DNA of 64,000 bases from Triops longicaudatus (Eukaryota; Arthropoda; Branchiopoda; Notostraca; Triopsidae). Positions 22,714 through 37,100 of the stretch are shown here, piece after piece. Numbering within the stretch: position 1 is the stretch's first letter; each line of letters begins with the position of its first letter. Both the position numbers and the translations under genes were made by a program. The stretch spans positions 342 through 64,341 of the forward strand of contig JAGQDJ010000058.1 in the NCBI GenBank assembly GCA_022885665.1. The letters are read 5' to 3'. Below the pieces are notes generated by a model that saw only the letters and a program-made list of their open reading frames with translations, ran no database searches and was not told the DNA's origin.

Positions 22714-22812
22714 GTAGATCTCCGAGAATTGGTCCTTTGGAATATCCCCAGAGAAAAATCTACCTTCTAAGCTGGAAGCAAGACTGTCAAGCCATCACTG
22801 CGTCTTGTGGTA
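22714..22812 (+). CDS. Candidate isolated coding exon, gene unknown
   Basis: Ninety-nine bases bounded by a good acceptor (GGGAATGTTTTGCAG) and a near-consensus donor (GGTA followed by GTAAGT). In the frame with two split bases it reads 32 codons, including RIGPLEYPQRKIYLLSWKQD and CQAITASCG. The other frames contain stops. The WKQD...ITASCG text resembles a WD-repeat blade, but that is an impression only. No partner exons were found, and phase does not connect it to the Ptr first exon. Confidence 0.2.
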
Positions 22813-23246
22813 GTAAGTACACTTATGTTTTTAATATTAGCTAATTTTGCTACTTTTCCCACTCGCATTTTCTTATACACTCAGTGCTCCTCGACCGGAG
22901 AAAATAAGTCTCACAGAAATACACTACATTCCATTCACATTTTTATAAAGTGCCTTGCACGGTCGTCCTCAGCGATCATGCAAGAAACCGACTTCTTCCG
23001 GGCAGCTTTCGATGAAACCAAATTAGTGGTCAAACCAAGATGGTTTTGCTGTGATCGCATGCCCAATGCCTTTATCTTCCACTGTCTGAAAATCGCCCTC
23101 TCCCTCAATGCAAGTATTTTGGACTCCCTTAAGGCTATTTTTTCTACAACTTTCTTTTCCCTTATCAATCGATTTTCACCCAATTTCCTTTTTGACCTTG
23201 GGGTATTCTTCCTTTCTCTTACACACGGTTGTGATCAATGCTCGCC

Positions 23247-23251
<5 letters not shown>

Positions 23252-23305
<54 letters not shown>

Positions 23306-23378
23306 NNNNNNNNNNNNNNNNNNNNNNNNNNNNNNNNNNNNNNNNNNNNNNNNNNNNNNNNNNNNNNNNNNNNNNNNN

Positions 23379-23422
<44 letters not shown>
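23252..23422. other. Assembly gap flanked by poly-A
   Basis: Poly-A from 23252 to 23305, then 73 undetermined bases (23306-23378), then poly-A from 23379 to 23422. The true length of the run is unknown. It is most likely an unresolved homopolymer, possibly the tail of a retroelement insertion. No retroelement reading frame is visible on either side. Confidence 0.9.
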
Positions 23423-23425
<3 letters not shown>

Positions 23426-24919
23426 ATCTCGTAACTTTTCTTACGTTAATATTCGTACGGCAAATTTGCCCATATCCTTTTCTGATTCTTTCACTAATAC
23501 AAGCAGATTTAGGATGATATTCTTCATGGCCAAATGAAGATACATAATCTACGCTGATTGCTTCTTTTACAGTTTTGGTATTGAATTAGAAACGAAACAG
23601 TTTAGCTTGGCCATACTTACGCATATTGTAAGACCGGAACGCAAAGCCTGGCAGTGATAATGAAATCCCTAATATTTTCCGTAGCCTATTGAAATCCTAT
23701 GAATTAAGTTGATCGTGAATTCTGAAAAACATATATTGCTAAGTTGTTGAAAAAATAATCGTGCGTTTCATTTTTATTTTTATTTCTCTCTCTCAGAATA
23801 TTGCTTGTATATGACGAATCCGAATTTTAACACCTAACTGCGACATTCATGGCAACGTGCTGAGTTCATGCTATGATTTTTTTTTTATTTTATGATTTTT
23901 TGTAGAATAAGAGCCGGGAAGAGGCTCACGCCTACATTGACTTTTCCGTAGAAGGAACTACATTTTTGCACCGTTTACGTATTTTACGTGTAATTCATGC
24001 TCCAAAGCCTACAGATATAATCCCGTTAGGTGTTTTTAATACCGTCTCTCTTTAATTCAATAACGCCATAATTGGACAACTGATATTCAATACAGAATAA
24101 CAGTACTGTACAAATATTTGTAAGCAAAATACATGTGTATGACTTGTTCTATCGTGCTATCCGTCGTTGAAAGGACTGTGGAAAAGTAAAACTTAATTTT
24201 AAGCTTAAGATAAGGACTAACAGTTAATGATGATGCATTAAAAAAGCCCAACGAAAAGTTACTTATTGATAAAAAGTATCTTTATAAATTGTTAATAAAT
24301 GTTTTTTTTCGTTGAATATGGTATCAATTAATGAACCTGAATATATATAAACGTCAATAGGCTGTGCCTACGATGGATAAAATAGAAAAAAAAATAATGA
24401 TAAGTTTAATCAACTCAGAGCTACAAACTATTACAAGCTGATTTCCTGCAATAGAAGCAAATTGGGCTAAAATGAGCTTTTTAAAATTACCGGGGAAAAT
24501 CCTAGATGACAAATGGTGTGATTTAGGGCAATGCTGTATATTAAGGGACAGCTGGGCTGACAAATCGTCTAATGCTTTATAGTGAAATACAGTTACAGAG
24601 AATGAGGATGAGGAAGAAGAGCCAGCAGCCTCTCCTTCCCCTCGGTAATCGAATTCTTATTCCCCATCCAGCCAGGGAGCCCAGCGCGGCCTCATGACCC
24701 ATATTTGACAACCTTTTGGGGAAAAAGAGTAACACGAAAAAGGAACAAAATTCAATGGTTGCATTTTCTTCCTCGATGTTTGTCTGCCACGCCGTGAGAC
24801 GAACCGACTAGCCCTTTTTTAACAAATTAAAAAAGAGAGAAAAGCTCCTCAACGTTAGAACACTGCCCAGCTTCTTTTTCCCCTTCTACGCGTAGGGATC
24901 GCCAGCGTGGAGCGGTACT

Positions 24920-25119
24920 GGGCGGGGCTTAGGTAAAACTAAAGCGAAGGTGAAATTGTGAGCCTGATCCGCGCTGTTTTCTCCATTGTGGACTACAATT
25001 GCAAGCTGCAGAAGGATGAACGTTCGCGGTTAGAAATATAAGCTCTCTTTTTCCCCACGGGAATGTGTTATGCTTGAATAATAGCGTGGAGCAGTTGCAG
25101 TGTACTAGAGGTGGTCAGT
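24920..25119 (+). promoter_or_regulatory. Possible Ptr promoter region (GC box and TCAGT)
   Basis: GGGCGGGGC at 24920-24928 is an Sp1-type GC box, standing out in AT-rich surroundings. TCAGT at 25115-25119 fits an arthropod initiator and lies about 320 bp before the first Ptr ATG. The pair is suggestive only. No TATA box is present at the right distance. Confidence 0.3.
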
Positions 25120-25433
25120 CGTGGTTTGTACTCGTGGTGGTACGAAAGTCCGAAGTGGGATATCCTTGTAATTCGAGCCTTCTTTCCAGTGTAAATTGGT
25201 GAACTTATGTACAGTACTTATTTCTTCGAAAAAGAATATCGACCGTGAACAATTGTGAACTTGTGCTTTGTCATACATTCGTCACAGTTTTGGATTTCCG
25301 TGATTTTGAGGGATTTTTTACCTTTCTACGTGCCAATTCGTACAAATGCGGTAACGAAAGCATCACCACAGCTTTGTGCAACAGAATTGGCGTAATTGAC
25401 CAAAAAAAGATCGGAATCGGTCATCATTCGAAA

Positions 25434-28400
25434 ATGGGTCATACGATAATGAAGCAAAAATCCGGCTGCTTGCGTCGAGCGACGTCTTGGATGACGAGAC
25501 GCATGGAAGACTTTTTTTGCAGGTAAAGGGTCCCATGTTCGGGAGAGTAAAGTCCAAGTTTTCCTCTCGTCTGACAATTTCGATTTGAAAAGCCGCTAAA
25601 TCGTTTTAAGTGAAAGGGAAAGCGCATCCCGGACATGCAGGAACCACATGCATACATGTGCGGAAGATTTTTTTGCGGTCGGAGTGATCATTTACGGTGA
25701 ATAAGCCACTGAAAGCCGTTCGAAATTCCTGTTTATTTCTGGTACCGTAAGCCGAAAAACTATCCCAGAAGAAATCATAGCAGGTAGCTTGTTAGCTCAA
25801 TATACTATTGCAGGCTCTGTAGGTCAATTTAGGTAAAGGCCAAGGCCGTCCCTGAAAGGAGCGAAAAAAGCACGTGGTCTAAGACGTATACTTATTACTG
25901 TAAATAAAAAAGGACACAGACCGAGGATCCTTACGGTAATAGTTCTGCTTTTCACCTTCGTAGTTCAATATTTACCAGGCTTTCCAAATGCATTACCATA
26001 AGGATGGCCTGCTGGTTTAAAGGTTCCCTTGGACCTAAAGATGAAAAATTTAGGCCAAGAGGCGCAAAGTCCGTTAGGTTTGAGATATGTAACCTTAATG
26101 CCTTTTCACGTCGTATTTCCCACGCAGAAACGCACCTATGTTGCACATCAAGATGCGGTGTCTTCTTTGACCATTATTGTCTTCAGTTGCAAAAGGATTA
26201 AAAGATTACAAGCCACGCAACTGCGTAGGAAGTGTGTAACAACAGCAAGAATATTCGCGAAAAAAGACGGATTTCGCGTGGCATTGGTGAGTTGACCAAC
26301 AGGTGTTAAGTTTACTAGCAAACAATCTAGTAGATTGTAAGTAAGGAAGTCGTAATAATGACCGAAATGGCATTTGGGAGCAGGTGGGCTCTGTCGCTCT
26401 TGTAAAGGTCTTCATCTTCCTCAACTGTGGTTATAGTATTACTGAGACAGCATTGCATGCAGGTCAGTGCCTCAAGCTCTGACCTCCTTAACTCGGCTTA
26501 CGTCTTTTACAGTATATACACTAAATATAGAGAAAGTATAGTATTAAGCACACCTTGTAGACAAGCGCAAAACCTATTCAGCCATTTATTTCTTGAAATT
26601 TATTTTAATTTTTTAACGTTTTGCAAACTAAAATACGCAATTAGTGCCTAAAAACTAATAAACGACTTTATTTCCAAGGTCAGTGGTGTTGCTTCCCACT
26701 GAAAAATTCGAGCATTTCAGTTGGCTTGCTCTAGAATATCAAAATACTCAAATTCTTTGTTGCTCTGTACTTTTTTATACAAAAATGTGTCATACACACG
26801 ATGTTGGGGTTAGACAGGGGTACAGATAATAAACATTTTTATTAATAACGAGACATGTTCAAGAATTCCTGAACGGGACCAAATTATCCTCATAATGTGC
26901 AATTATGTATATCTTAAACTGATATTTTAATTAAGGACATTACTTCGTAAACAATTGAATGAAGTACAGTAAATTGGCGCACCGTCGAGGAAAACTGGTG
27001 GAGCGTTCAGATTGCGTAGTGTCGCTTTAATCACTCTCCTCGGTGTTTGTACAGTTATCCTTAATCCGGATGGACTGAATTATTTCAAAGTTGAAACAAG
27101 TGACCGCTTTTTCAATCCCATACAAATTACACAGTCCAGTAAATTTTCAAAAGTTGCTCTCTCCTTTGCTTTCCTTGTGCCGAGAAAAGTCTTTGGGAAC
27201 CGGCATTTTCTCCTCAGAATCAGTTTTCTCCCCGGAAAGAGCCTTGCGGTCTCACATGGACCTAGTCGAACATTTTAAGAGCGTACTTACATGTTGCCTA
27301 CAAGAATGTGAAGTATTCTTGAATGTTGTAGAGCCGCGGAGCTCAGGTTTGGCAGAGAAAGTTGGGCATTCAAGTTTCGACAGCACTCGCCATGTCTTCC
27401 TTGATCTTCAGATACTTCCTTCATTACATATCTTCCATATTTAAAGTTGTGAGTGTGTATATATGCAAAACTTATGTTTTGTGTTGTTTATAGGTCTTTA
27501 AGATGTTTAGACTTGCGTATTTAAACTAATAGCATGGTAAACAGGCAAAGCTAGCTTGACAGACAGCTTGGTCCTAACAACTGGAAGATTTTTGGTAAAC
27601 TCAGTACGCATAGCAAAAGTTTCCTTCAGGAGTGGAGAAAGTTTCCTTGTTTCTCTTTGCTCACCAACAATTTCGGAATGACAAGAAACAAGGCACGAAC
27701 TAGTATACCCTAAAGGTTAAATTATTCTCAATTGGCCTTTCTGGGAGCATTTTTAATTCCCAGCCAAAAAACGGGGAACGCGTCAATAAGAAGACTCGAC
27801 AAATTTAGACACAGCAAGCAAAGCTATAAACACGTAGCTAGACAAACATACCGTTTTTACGCTGCCATTCAAAACAAGTTTTCCGGGTGCAATATTTTTG
27901 CATAGACTAAAATGCTGCCAAACTATGGCTATAGAGAAAGTTCCCAGCGACCAGAAACCTACTTTACCAGCAACCTTTCACCCATAGGTCGAGTAAAAGT
28001 ATTTTTTTTAAAGAGTTTCGCAACAGAGACAGAGTTTATGGTCAGTTTACTGTTGCATTTTAAATACTAATCACCACTTGACATGGGTGGATTTCTGTAC
28101 TAAACTCAAAGTGCAAGGCGACTTAAACACAACTTACTGAGTTCGAATTGTTAGAATAGACAAGAAAAAGACAACAATTAAAAAATAACTGTACAAATAA
28201 CAACGTAGAAAGTATAAAATCTGTATTGCGTTAAAAAAGGAAAAATCAATCGAGAATGAATAAATAAGCTTCTTTATCGTCTTTTGTTCTCAAGGCAAAA
28301 TTGACAACAATAAGAAAAGGGGATTATCTTAAAAAAAGAAATTTAATAGAATAAAAAATGCGCAAGCCCCAGAAATTTAATTTAATTTTCTTCACGGGTG

Positions 28401-31154
28401 TTTGCTCTCAGCAAAAGCAATTTCAGTGAAATTCCTGTATTAATGCGTATGTGTATTATTCAGGCTAGGATGGTTGTTTGGAAGGTTCCCTTTAACAACA
28501 GTAATCACTGTGCTGCTTACTACCGTGATCTTGGGCAGCGGACTCATCTTTTGGCAGGAAGAAACCGACGACCTTAATTTGTGGACGACGGATGAATCGC
28601 CTGTTAGACGACACGGATTCTGGGTTCGGGAACATTTTTCGGACCAAGTTCGCTACGAAAGTATCATCGTATCTGCTGACAATGTTTTACGGCCTGATGT
28701 GATACGCTTCGTAAGTTTATTATAAGAAAGCCATTTTCTTCTTTTGGATGTACTTTTTTCTTACACATATTTGAATAATATCCTTTCTAAAACTTGTGCA
28801 TTTTTCTTTGCCCTAATGGCTGACCATGCAACCAAAACTTTGCCAGATTTACGCATGACTATTTGTTTGCATTCGTAGATAACCACTCTACCACATTAAA
28901 CAAATCACGGCGATTTTTCTTATTCGACTATCAGGAAACAAACATCTTGCAAACTAATAGAAAAAAATGATTATATCATGACGACGACTCGAGGTATTTT
29001 GACACGATTCTCACTGAAATGCAAACTTTCCATTTCAAGAATGAATCACGTGCACTTTCGAGACAAATTGTCATTATTTATTATACTACTAATGTACGCG
29101 AGAAAATACTTAACAGACAATCGCTAAAAGATAAGGAGACAAACATTCTATGGTTGGTTATTAATTGCGGCATCCCCATTCTAGGTTTGGGAACTGGATC
29201 AAAGCGTGCGAAACATTTCAGCCAGAGGCAAAGGATGGCATGACGTCTGCGCCAGGTAAATATGCAAATGAAGCTCCCGGTACACTTTCTCCGACAAGGT
29301 CGGTGCATTGCCCGGAAGATTAGGGTTTTGACTACTAGGGAAAACAGGGCTATTCAATTTCCTAGTCGCGTACAGCGTCATGACTAACGCTTATGATTAG
29401 GTCATCCACCTAATGTATCCTGCACTTTTTTTTCTTAAGGTAAAAGCTTTATAGAAGAGTTTTCATGTCTACGTCCTTCCGCAGAAGGTGAAAGGTGTTA
29501 CTTTTCTTTGCGCCACTTGGAAAATCTGCAAGTCTTTATTTATTGCATTATTTGTTTGCCAAGTTTACTCATGAAGATAAGCTTCACCTTCTAATGCTTA
29601 TGTAAAGTAAAAGTTATGAATGTAACGAGGATTTCACTTTCTACAACCGCTTATGAAAAGCTTTTTCTTTTGGCTAATTTGTATGATGAAAGTGAAATTT
29701 GGCGTGTGGAAAGCGACACACACTACGACCGCAACCTTTGCCATATTTTCTCTTTTCACGTTCCTTTCACTGTTGCTAGATACGGCACAGCCTTGAAAAA
29801 GCATTTGCGGAGACGACGAAATACCGAAGAAAGTTTGTTTACGGATGTGGAATTCAACCCTGAAATCGACCTTTCGGATATAGACTTTTCGAACGTTTTT
29901 GGGGACGACAATGACTCCCAGCACACGCTCATTGATGCGCTTGGCGATAACGCGCTGGAACTGTTGTCCATGCCGGATGAGTGCTTGTACCAAAGTATTG
30001 TTCGTTTGTGGGACGCTGAGGATATTTATAACTTAACACAGGAACGTATTATTGCTGACGTAACCGAAGCTTTAAACGAAACGTAAGAATTTCGTTATGT
30101 AAAAATGGCCCAATATTAAAACACATCCAAATTACAGGAGAAACAGTGAGTGGAACTCAGCTGCTAAATTATTATCGAATATTGCTTACGACGATAATAA
30201 CAACGCAATAGGTGCAGAAGCTACCTTGCTGTTATGGCTACTGGACAACAGCAATGAGGTACTTTCGCGTTATTATTAATAATTGCTTAAAAAACAATAA
30301 GAACGAGCGTACTTCGAGCTTGAAATTTTTTAACAAAAATACTTTATCCTAAATTTCTACTTCTAGAGCGTGCAAAAATACTCAGTTTTATTTCCTTTGT
30401 GCTAAATACTTCATATCTAAACTACTGTAGAATATTTGCTTTCAGGATGTTCGTTTACACTTAAATATCGGCTATCATGAAGAACGTCAATATTACCTGT
30501 GTAAAGGTATGCAGTGAAACCTCAATATAACGGACATCCAAGGGGACGTACACATCGTCCTTTACAGAAAACTGTCGATTATAGCCAATACTGGCTAAAA
30601 TGCCTTTCGTTTCGCCGGAACGTGTGGACCTTGTACAGCCGGTTGTCTGATACAACAGGCATCCGTTATAGCGAGGTTTTGCTACAATAGAAGAAGGCTT
30701 CAATGTACTGAAATTCGCATACATTGCAACACTTTTTACATCTGGTTGTCAAAGCAGATTGCACGTTTTATTTAAGATTACATTAAAGTTTTATTTAAGT
30801 TTTACTTAGATTTAACGTATTTTTTAACACCATTGTCACTCCACGTGTTTTAGCTCGTTCTGAAAATAACATCTAATATTCCTAGGGTTTCCGTGTTTTC
30901 AGTTCACAACTTGTGTTATTATGTATTATTGCATTATTTGGTAGCACACCATTGTCGTGAATAACAAAAATATCGTATAGCAACATGAAATAGCGACTAA
31001 TTGGAAGTTGTAATTGTATTACAGAACAAAAGCTCCTACGAAGCCTGGGAACATGAATTCATCCAACAAACTGTTCTTAGCAACAAAACGCTTCCCCTTG
31101 GAGTTGAGTTGTTCGCGTTGGCGTCTAACAGGCAAGCAATTCTAGACTTCTTCG

Positions 31155-31187
<33 letters not shown>

Positions 31188-34100
31188 GGTGGGCATGAAG
31201 TAATCTGATTGTTCTATTACAGTTATGATGACGCGTTGGAAGCAACCATTAGCAGTAACATAAAGGTTTTACTTTCCGGGTTTTCCCTCATCATCCTGTA
31301 TGTGGGTGTCATGCTAGGACGTTTCAACGCAGGGCAGCAAAGGGTAAGTTGAGCAAGTACTTTCGCTGAAGTGATATGCATGCTCATGATCATTTGACGC
31401 ACGCAAAATGTTATTGTACGTGTGTTTTACTCTCATGCTTACTGTTACTTTTTTTGCCGGCGGGTGTTTCCTTTGGCAGTTTTTGTTATCCATCGTAGGC
31501 GTTTCAGTTGTCGGACTTGCTATTGTGGCGTCCTTCGGATTGTGTTTTTACTTCGGATTCATCTATGGACCTGTCCATCCAATCTTGCCCTTTTTATTGT
31601 TAGGAATTGGCGTCGATGACATGTTTGTCATAATTCAGGTAAAATTAATACATAACTTTATAAAAAGTGTAAAAGTATTTAAAATAGGCCTTGGATAACT
31701 TAACGGACGAAGAGCGTCAACGAAACATTCCAGAACGCATGGGACTCACGTTGAAACACGCCGGTGTGTCGATTACCGTTACTTCAGTAACAGACATTGC
31801 TGCCTTTGGCATTGGAGCCACTACAGTAAGACATTTGATTTGTGCATTATTATTAACGGCCTAAAAAATTACGCTGTATTTATCGCGAACATATAACTGC
31901 CTATATAGCAACTGCGGTGTAATGCGGGCAGTGTTTTGAAACAAACCATTGCTCGCGTTACATTCATTTTTTTGCAAACGAAATTCTGATTTATTTATAT
32001 TTCTTTGCATTTATTAATTTTCATTAGTATTAGTTTTTATTTTGTATTATTAATTTACAATTTATTATTATTCCTTGTCATTAATTTTTATTTTTGTATT
32101 ATTAATTTGCAATGTATTATTATTCCTTATTATTAATTTGTATTTTCTTTACAAAGACGATGCCCGCATTACGTTCGTTCTGCGTGTACGCGACGATGGG
32201 AATCCTCTGCTTATTCATCTTCGAGATCAGTTTCTTCGTTGCGCTGACAGCTTTGGATGAAAAGAGGCGTGACTCGCGGCGCGACGCTTGCTGCTTCCGA
32301 ATGCTACCCAGTACATGGGAACCTTCTACTTGTTCACGGACAGAGTTACTCAAAGTAGTGTTTCAGCGTTTTTACGGCAAGTGGTTACTCAAAACGCCAG
32401 TGAAAATCGGTGTGACTTTAACCACTGTAGTGTTTGTGGCTGTTAATTTATGGGGCTTGCTACAGCTGGAACAAGAATTCGACCCAAACTGGTACCTGAA
32501 AGAAGGTTCCTATCCTCGACAATACTACAGTGCTTTAAAACAATACTTCCCCGAAAACGGCGAGCTTTCTGCAGTTTATACCGGCAAATTAGCTTATCAC
32601 CGTCAAACCGAAGAACTGAACCAGCTATCGTTGCTCTTAAAAACTAATCCGTTCATCAAGAGCTCTTCGGTGATGTGCTGGCACGACGCTTTCCAGGACT
32701 GGCTTAAAGTGAACAAGCCCGAAGGTTCTTTACGTCTTTTGATTTCTTTAAAATTAAAAATGGAGAAAAAGTTATATTAGGTACTGTTACAATATACTCA
32801 CATATATTGCTCAATATATTTTCTCAGTATTTATAAATATATTTATAATTTATTTATAATTTATATTTATAATTTATCAACTTCGGTATATACTTTCAAC
32901 ATATAAACATATTTTTGCTCATTATATAAGCATATTTTCAGAATAAATTATTTAAATAAAAATATATGGGATATTTCTATTTCTGCACAGAAACGGAGAC
33001 TATGGACGAAAGGGCTTTCAAGCTCGGCCTTCAGCATTTCCTCTTTAGTCCTCAGGGTAGGAAATACCTGCAAGATATCAAAATCCAAGGCAGCTTGCTC
33101 GACACGAATGCAGATTTCAACATCACTGTAACCCCAAACCTACTCAATAAATTTGTAACTTGCCAGTTCATATTAAGTAATTTAATAGGCTACTCGTATC
33201 CGCTTCCAACATGTTTCAATGGCTTCGTCTGATATTAAGAATCGAGCACTGGATTTCATGTTTTCTCTCGAATCCTCTGTGACTTTCGAGCCAGGGTCGC
33301 AGCCCACACACCCAATGCCTTTCACTATCATTTACGTCGAATGGGAAGCTAATAAGGTGGGTTTTCAAAAGTCCAATTACGTCAGAAAATATCTGAGTAA
33401 TTTTGTGTGACGTAGGTCATAAGCAACGAGTTGGTTCGTAACCTGGGCTTAACTATGGCAGCCGTGGCTTCCGTTACGTTGATACTTATCTCAGACCTAG
33501 TGACGGTTTTCTGGGTCTTCACGTGCGTTGCCTTCACACTGATCGACGTACTGGGAATCATGTATTTCTGGGGGCTGACTATAGAGATCGTGACCTCGAT
33601 CATCATCATTTTGTCTGTCGGACTTGCAGTGGACTACGCTGCCCACATTGGACACACGTTTACCACCGTTTACGGTACAAAATCAGGTATTGTATTTATT
33701 ATTATTATTTTTTTTTATTTTACGATCATTTTAGGGGAACGTAAATAGAAATGAAAATAAGAAACCAAATAATTAGGAGGATGATGATATACTTTAGTCT
33801 CGGATGCTTAATACACTGCGGCAATTAGTTCATGACAGTTTTATTTAGATCGCGCTCACGAAACATTATCCAGAATGGGTCCTGCCGTTTGGAATGGAGG
33901 TTTTTCAACTTTTTTGGCTTTTGTGCTTCTGGCCAACAGTGATTCCTACGTCTTCACAACATTCTTCAAAGTATTTTTAAACAATTTTATAAACCTGGGA
34001 AAAAATTCATGGTTTTATTTCGTATTTTCAGTTGTTTTTCAGCGTAGTCGTGTTTGGTTTATTCCACGGATTGGCCTATTTGCCCATAGTTCTCAGCTGG

Positions 34101-37100
34101 CTTGGTCCTGCGCCTCATTTACCTGAGGAGGACGACTCCGAAAAGACCGACTCTTCTATAGCTGACTCCTCGAACGGATCTTCCAAGTCTAAATTCCTGC
34201 ACATCTACGAGCATCACAAACAGCCCGTTTTGTCCCGTGTAATGCGTGTTTACGCCGTGAGCGAATATGGATACATCAATACGCAATTCCTCTATGACCA
34301 GCACGATCCTCGTCACAAACAAGTAAGGATTTTTCTCTTCCACTTTTGTTCACGCCACACCTGAGTAACATTGACGGCTTATGCGTCAACACGCTAAACG
34401 CCAAATCCCAGTCTTAACATTTTATGCAAGTGCGCGTCACCGGAACGTGCCGACTCAGAGAAATAACGCCTTATCGCCCTTCGATAGATAGCGAGTAGAA
34501 TAACCGAGCATAATCCAGGTGCGCTGGCGTCACTTCGGAACATAATTCCATAGCGCCAAGCGTCTTGTGAAACATTGTGTATCTAACACCCAGTAGAACC
34601 TGTTAAGATACTTGGTGGTAAAGATACTGAAACTTAGTGGTTTCAAAAGTACAAGTTACAATTACCTTTCCAAAGGTAAGAGTTACACGAATGTCATTCT
34701 TAATCGCTTGTTCTGTGACCCAAAATTAATCTGTTAAATATTTTTGCCAGCTTGGTGGACCAGTATCACTTAGGCATGGTATGCTAGGACAGTGAAAGTA
34801 CTTTGTTTACGTTTTCTGTTGCACAGAAGTAAAGGAATATAGTGAAACATTGCTATAAAACTCATTTCCGCAAACAAATGGTTCTCTCCATAAAATTCCT
34901 GTTCGACGCGTTGTGTACCAGAACGAATTATATTATAGTGGCTTAGCATCAGACTTGCGCAGATTACCTGAGTCTACACAGGCATATCCGGATTTTTGAA
35001 TAATCTCACTCCTATCGCTAGTAAAATAAATCAAGATTTTGCTTAGCGAGCTATGATTGCTCGGTGGTCATGTTATGAGCAGGTTCATTGGTCTCAAGCT
35101 TTTGTATTGTTTCATGGTAAACACGAGAAATTTTACGTGTTTACGTTTGACGATTTCCAAATCCCATTCACATAATATTATCGACCTATGGTAGAATTAC
35201 GATTTTGTCAACCAATTTCTTTAAAAATGCGCTTTTCTTAACTGGTGCAACGTAACAAGGTTTTAGGCCTACTGTAAAGGATTTATGAGTGAAAGAAGCT
35301 TCTCGAACTTACTTATGCCTCCTTGACAATTAGTTTTTTTACGTACACATTTACTGACAATTTTAAATACGCCACAACTTTACTCTTCTTCTTACCATTA
35401 GCGGAGCTTATTCTTACCATTAGCGGCGGCACAAAAGACGTTGTCACAAAATGGCACCGCAAAATCAGTAGAGGAAAATAAACACTTTACTTTAGCGGCA
35501 CGTTTGTGTTCTGCAATGCGAAATTTACTTTGCAGACCACAAGAACATCGCCTTACATTTTAACCATCAACTAATCTAACAATAGATCCTTTTATATCTG
35601 ATCAAAAACTGCCTTTGTTAAGCGAAAAGCGGATGTTCCCCGCGCTTTTCTACAACAACCAAACACCTTCGCAACCGAAACGAAACTACTGAAATATTTA
35701 GCAAAGTTTCATAAAAGTCGGCGTTTATGCAGAATACTTCGTATTTACAAAATATGCAGAATATAACATATTCTCAAACACTTTTTAACATACAATTTTA
35801 TTTAAATTATTTCATTTATCTGTGATTTGTCGTTAAGGAATTTCAATGATTCTGAAGCTATTTCAGTGACACTTTCAGTCAGGCTTGCGGTAACACAATG
35901 AGTTATCGTGAACAAAGCGACATTGGAGTTTGAAGGACTTTTTTTAGCGACCACTAGAGAACTTATCGAGAAAATGTATTTACTTCCTTTTCGAGGAAAT
36001 AAAAAAAAAAAAAAAAAAAAAAAACGACGAAGCAGTAGTAATCCCCAATACTATCCGTGGAAATATCTTAGCGCCAGGTTCTACATATTACAAAGTAAAC
36101 TTTCACTGTCCAAAATGCTTTAAAAAAAAACGATATTCACAAAAGTCGTACAAGAAATTTCCAATGTAGTAAGTAAGGGATTAACGGCGTTCTGGCTTGG
36201 GGTCACAGGCCTACTTACTTCCCAAATTTGATGGAGTACGTACTCTCCTCGTAGTGTACCATCTCATTGAACTACATTATCTTGATCGATATCCAATAGT
36301 TAATGAACATTCTTTTGCTCTTAGATAATCACTAATCAAGTCTAATGGCTAAGATTTGTACTACTATAATTTAAAACGACGTGGGTTAGGTATCGAAAAA
36401 CCTGACCTATGCTCGCAAAATTACTACGACCACCCCGTAACGTCTCAGTATAAACACATTCGTGACAAGTGTTCCGAACACTGATAAACAAGCTAATCAG
36501 TCTCCCTGACACAAGCTTTTCCTTGTTTATTTATTTCTTTTTTTTTCTCTTTATCTAGATTACGCCCGCGCCACGCAAAAACAACGGCATGGATTCCAAC
36601 AAAGTGTCCAAAGCTACAGACGCCAAGAAACCGCCCCAAACCGGACGAAACGCCAAAAGCGAAACAAACTCAATGACACACCAACAACCCTACATCCCTG
36701 CGCCGGATTACACACCTCTGCCTCCTCGCAAGATGCAACTAAGTCCCTATTTAGCCATTCCGCAAAGTAATGCCAACGTTCCGTGGCACCAGGACCGGGA
36801 AACATACCCTGAGTGGCAAGTACCGCCTACATCGAGTCCAGTGCCGCGTCGGGCAGGTTCACCGTTTTCCTCACAGTTCGACGCCATGTTAATGAAGCGA
36901 CTCTCCATTGAAGCTCAACGCCGTCAACACCAAATGGCAGAGCGTGCACTAGAATCGCAAGTCAACTTCGAATTGTCACGTTTCGAGGACGACATGGACT
37001 CGTACTTAGGAAGCGAAGAAATAGACCCATCGTCTGCTAGCGATCAGTCTCCCCAAAAGGCTGCCAGTACCTCTGGTGCTACAGAGACTTCCGGCTCGGT

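Larger units (their letters stand above)
20680..25433. other. Sparse interval upstream of the MTFR-like and Ptr genes
   Basis: About 4.75 kb between two divergently transcribed genes. It contains a degenerate two-copy repeat (21170-21357), a candidate 99-bp exon (22714-22812), an assembly gap in poly-A (23252-23422) and a GC-box near the Ptr start. A short minus-strand candidate exon (21971-21897, 24 codons plus stop, acceptor TTAGATTCAG) is too short to support. Otherwise the sequence is AT-rich with no convincing coding frame. Confidence 0.5.

Noticed and set aside
22807..23253. 148-codon plus-strand frame before the poly-A gap
   Set aside because: No recognisable domain, it runs into the homopolymer, and it needs a non-ATG start. 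Kept only as part of the sparse interval.
27091..27444. 117-codon frame inside Ptr intron 1
   Set aside because: Composition is not protein-family-like and there are no usable splice sites linking it to Ptr exons in phase.
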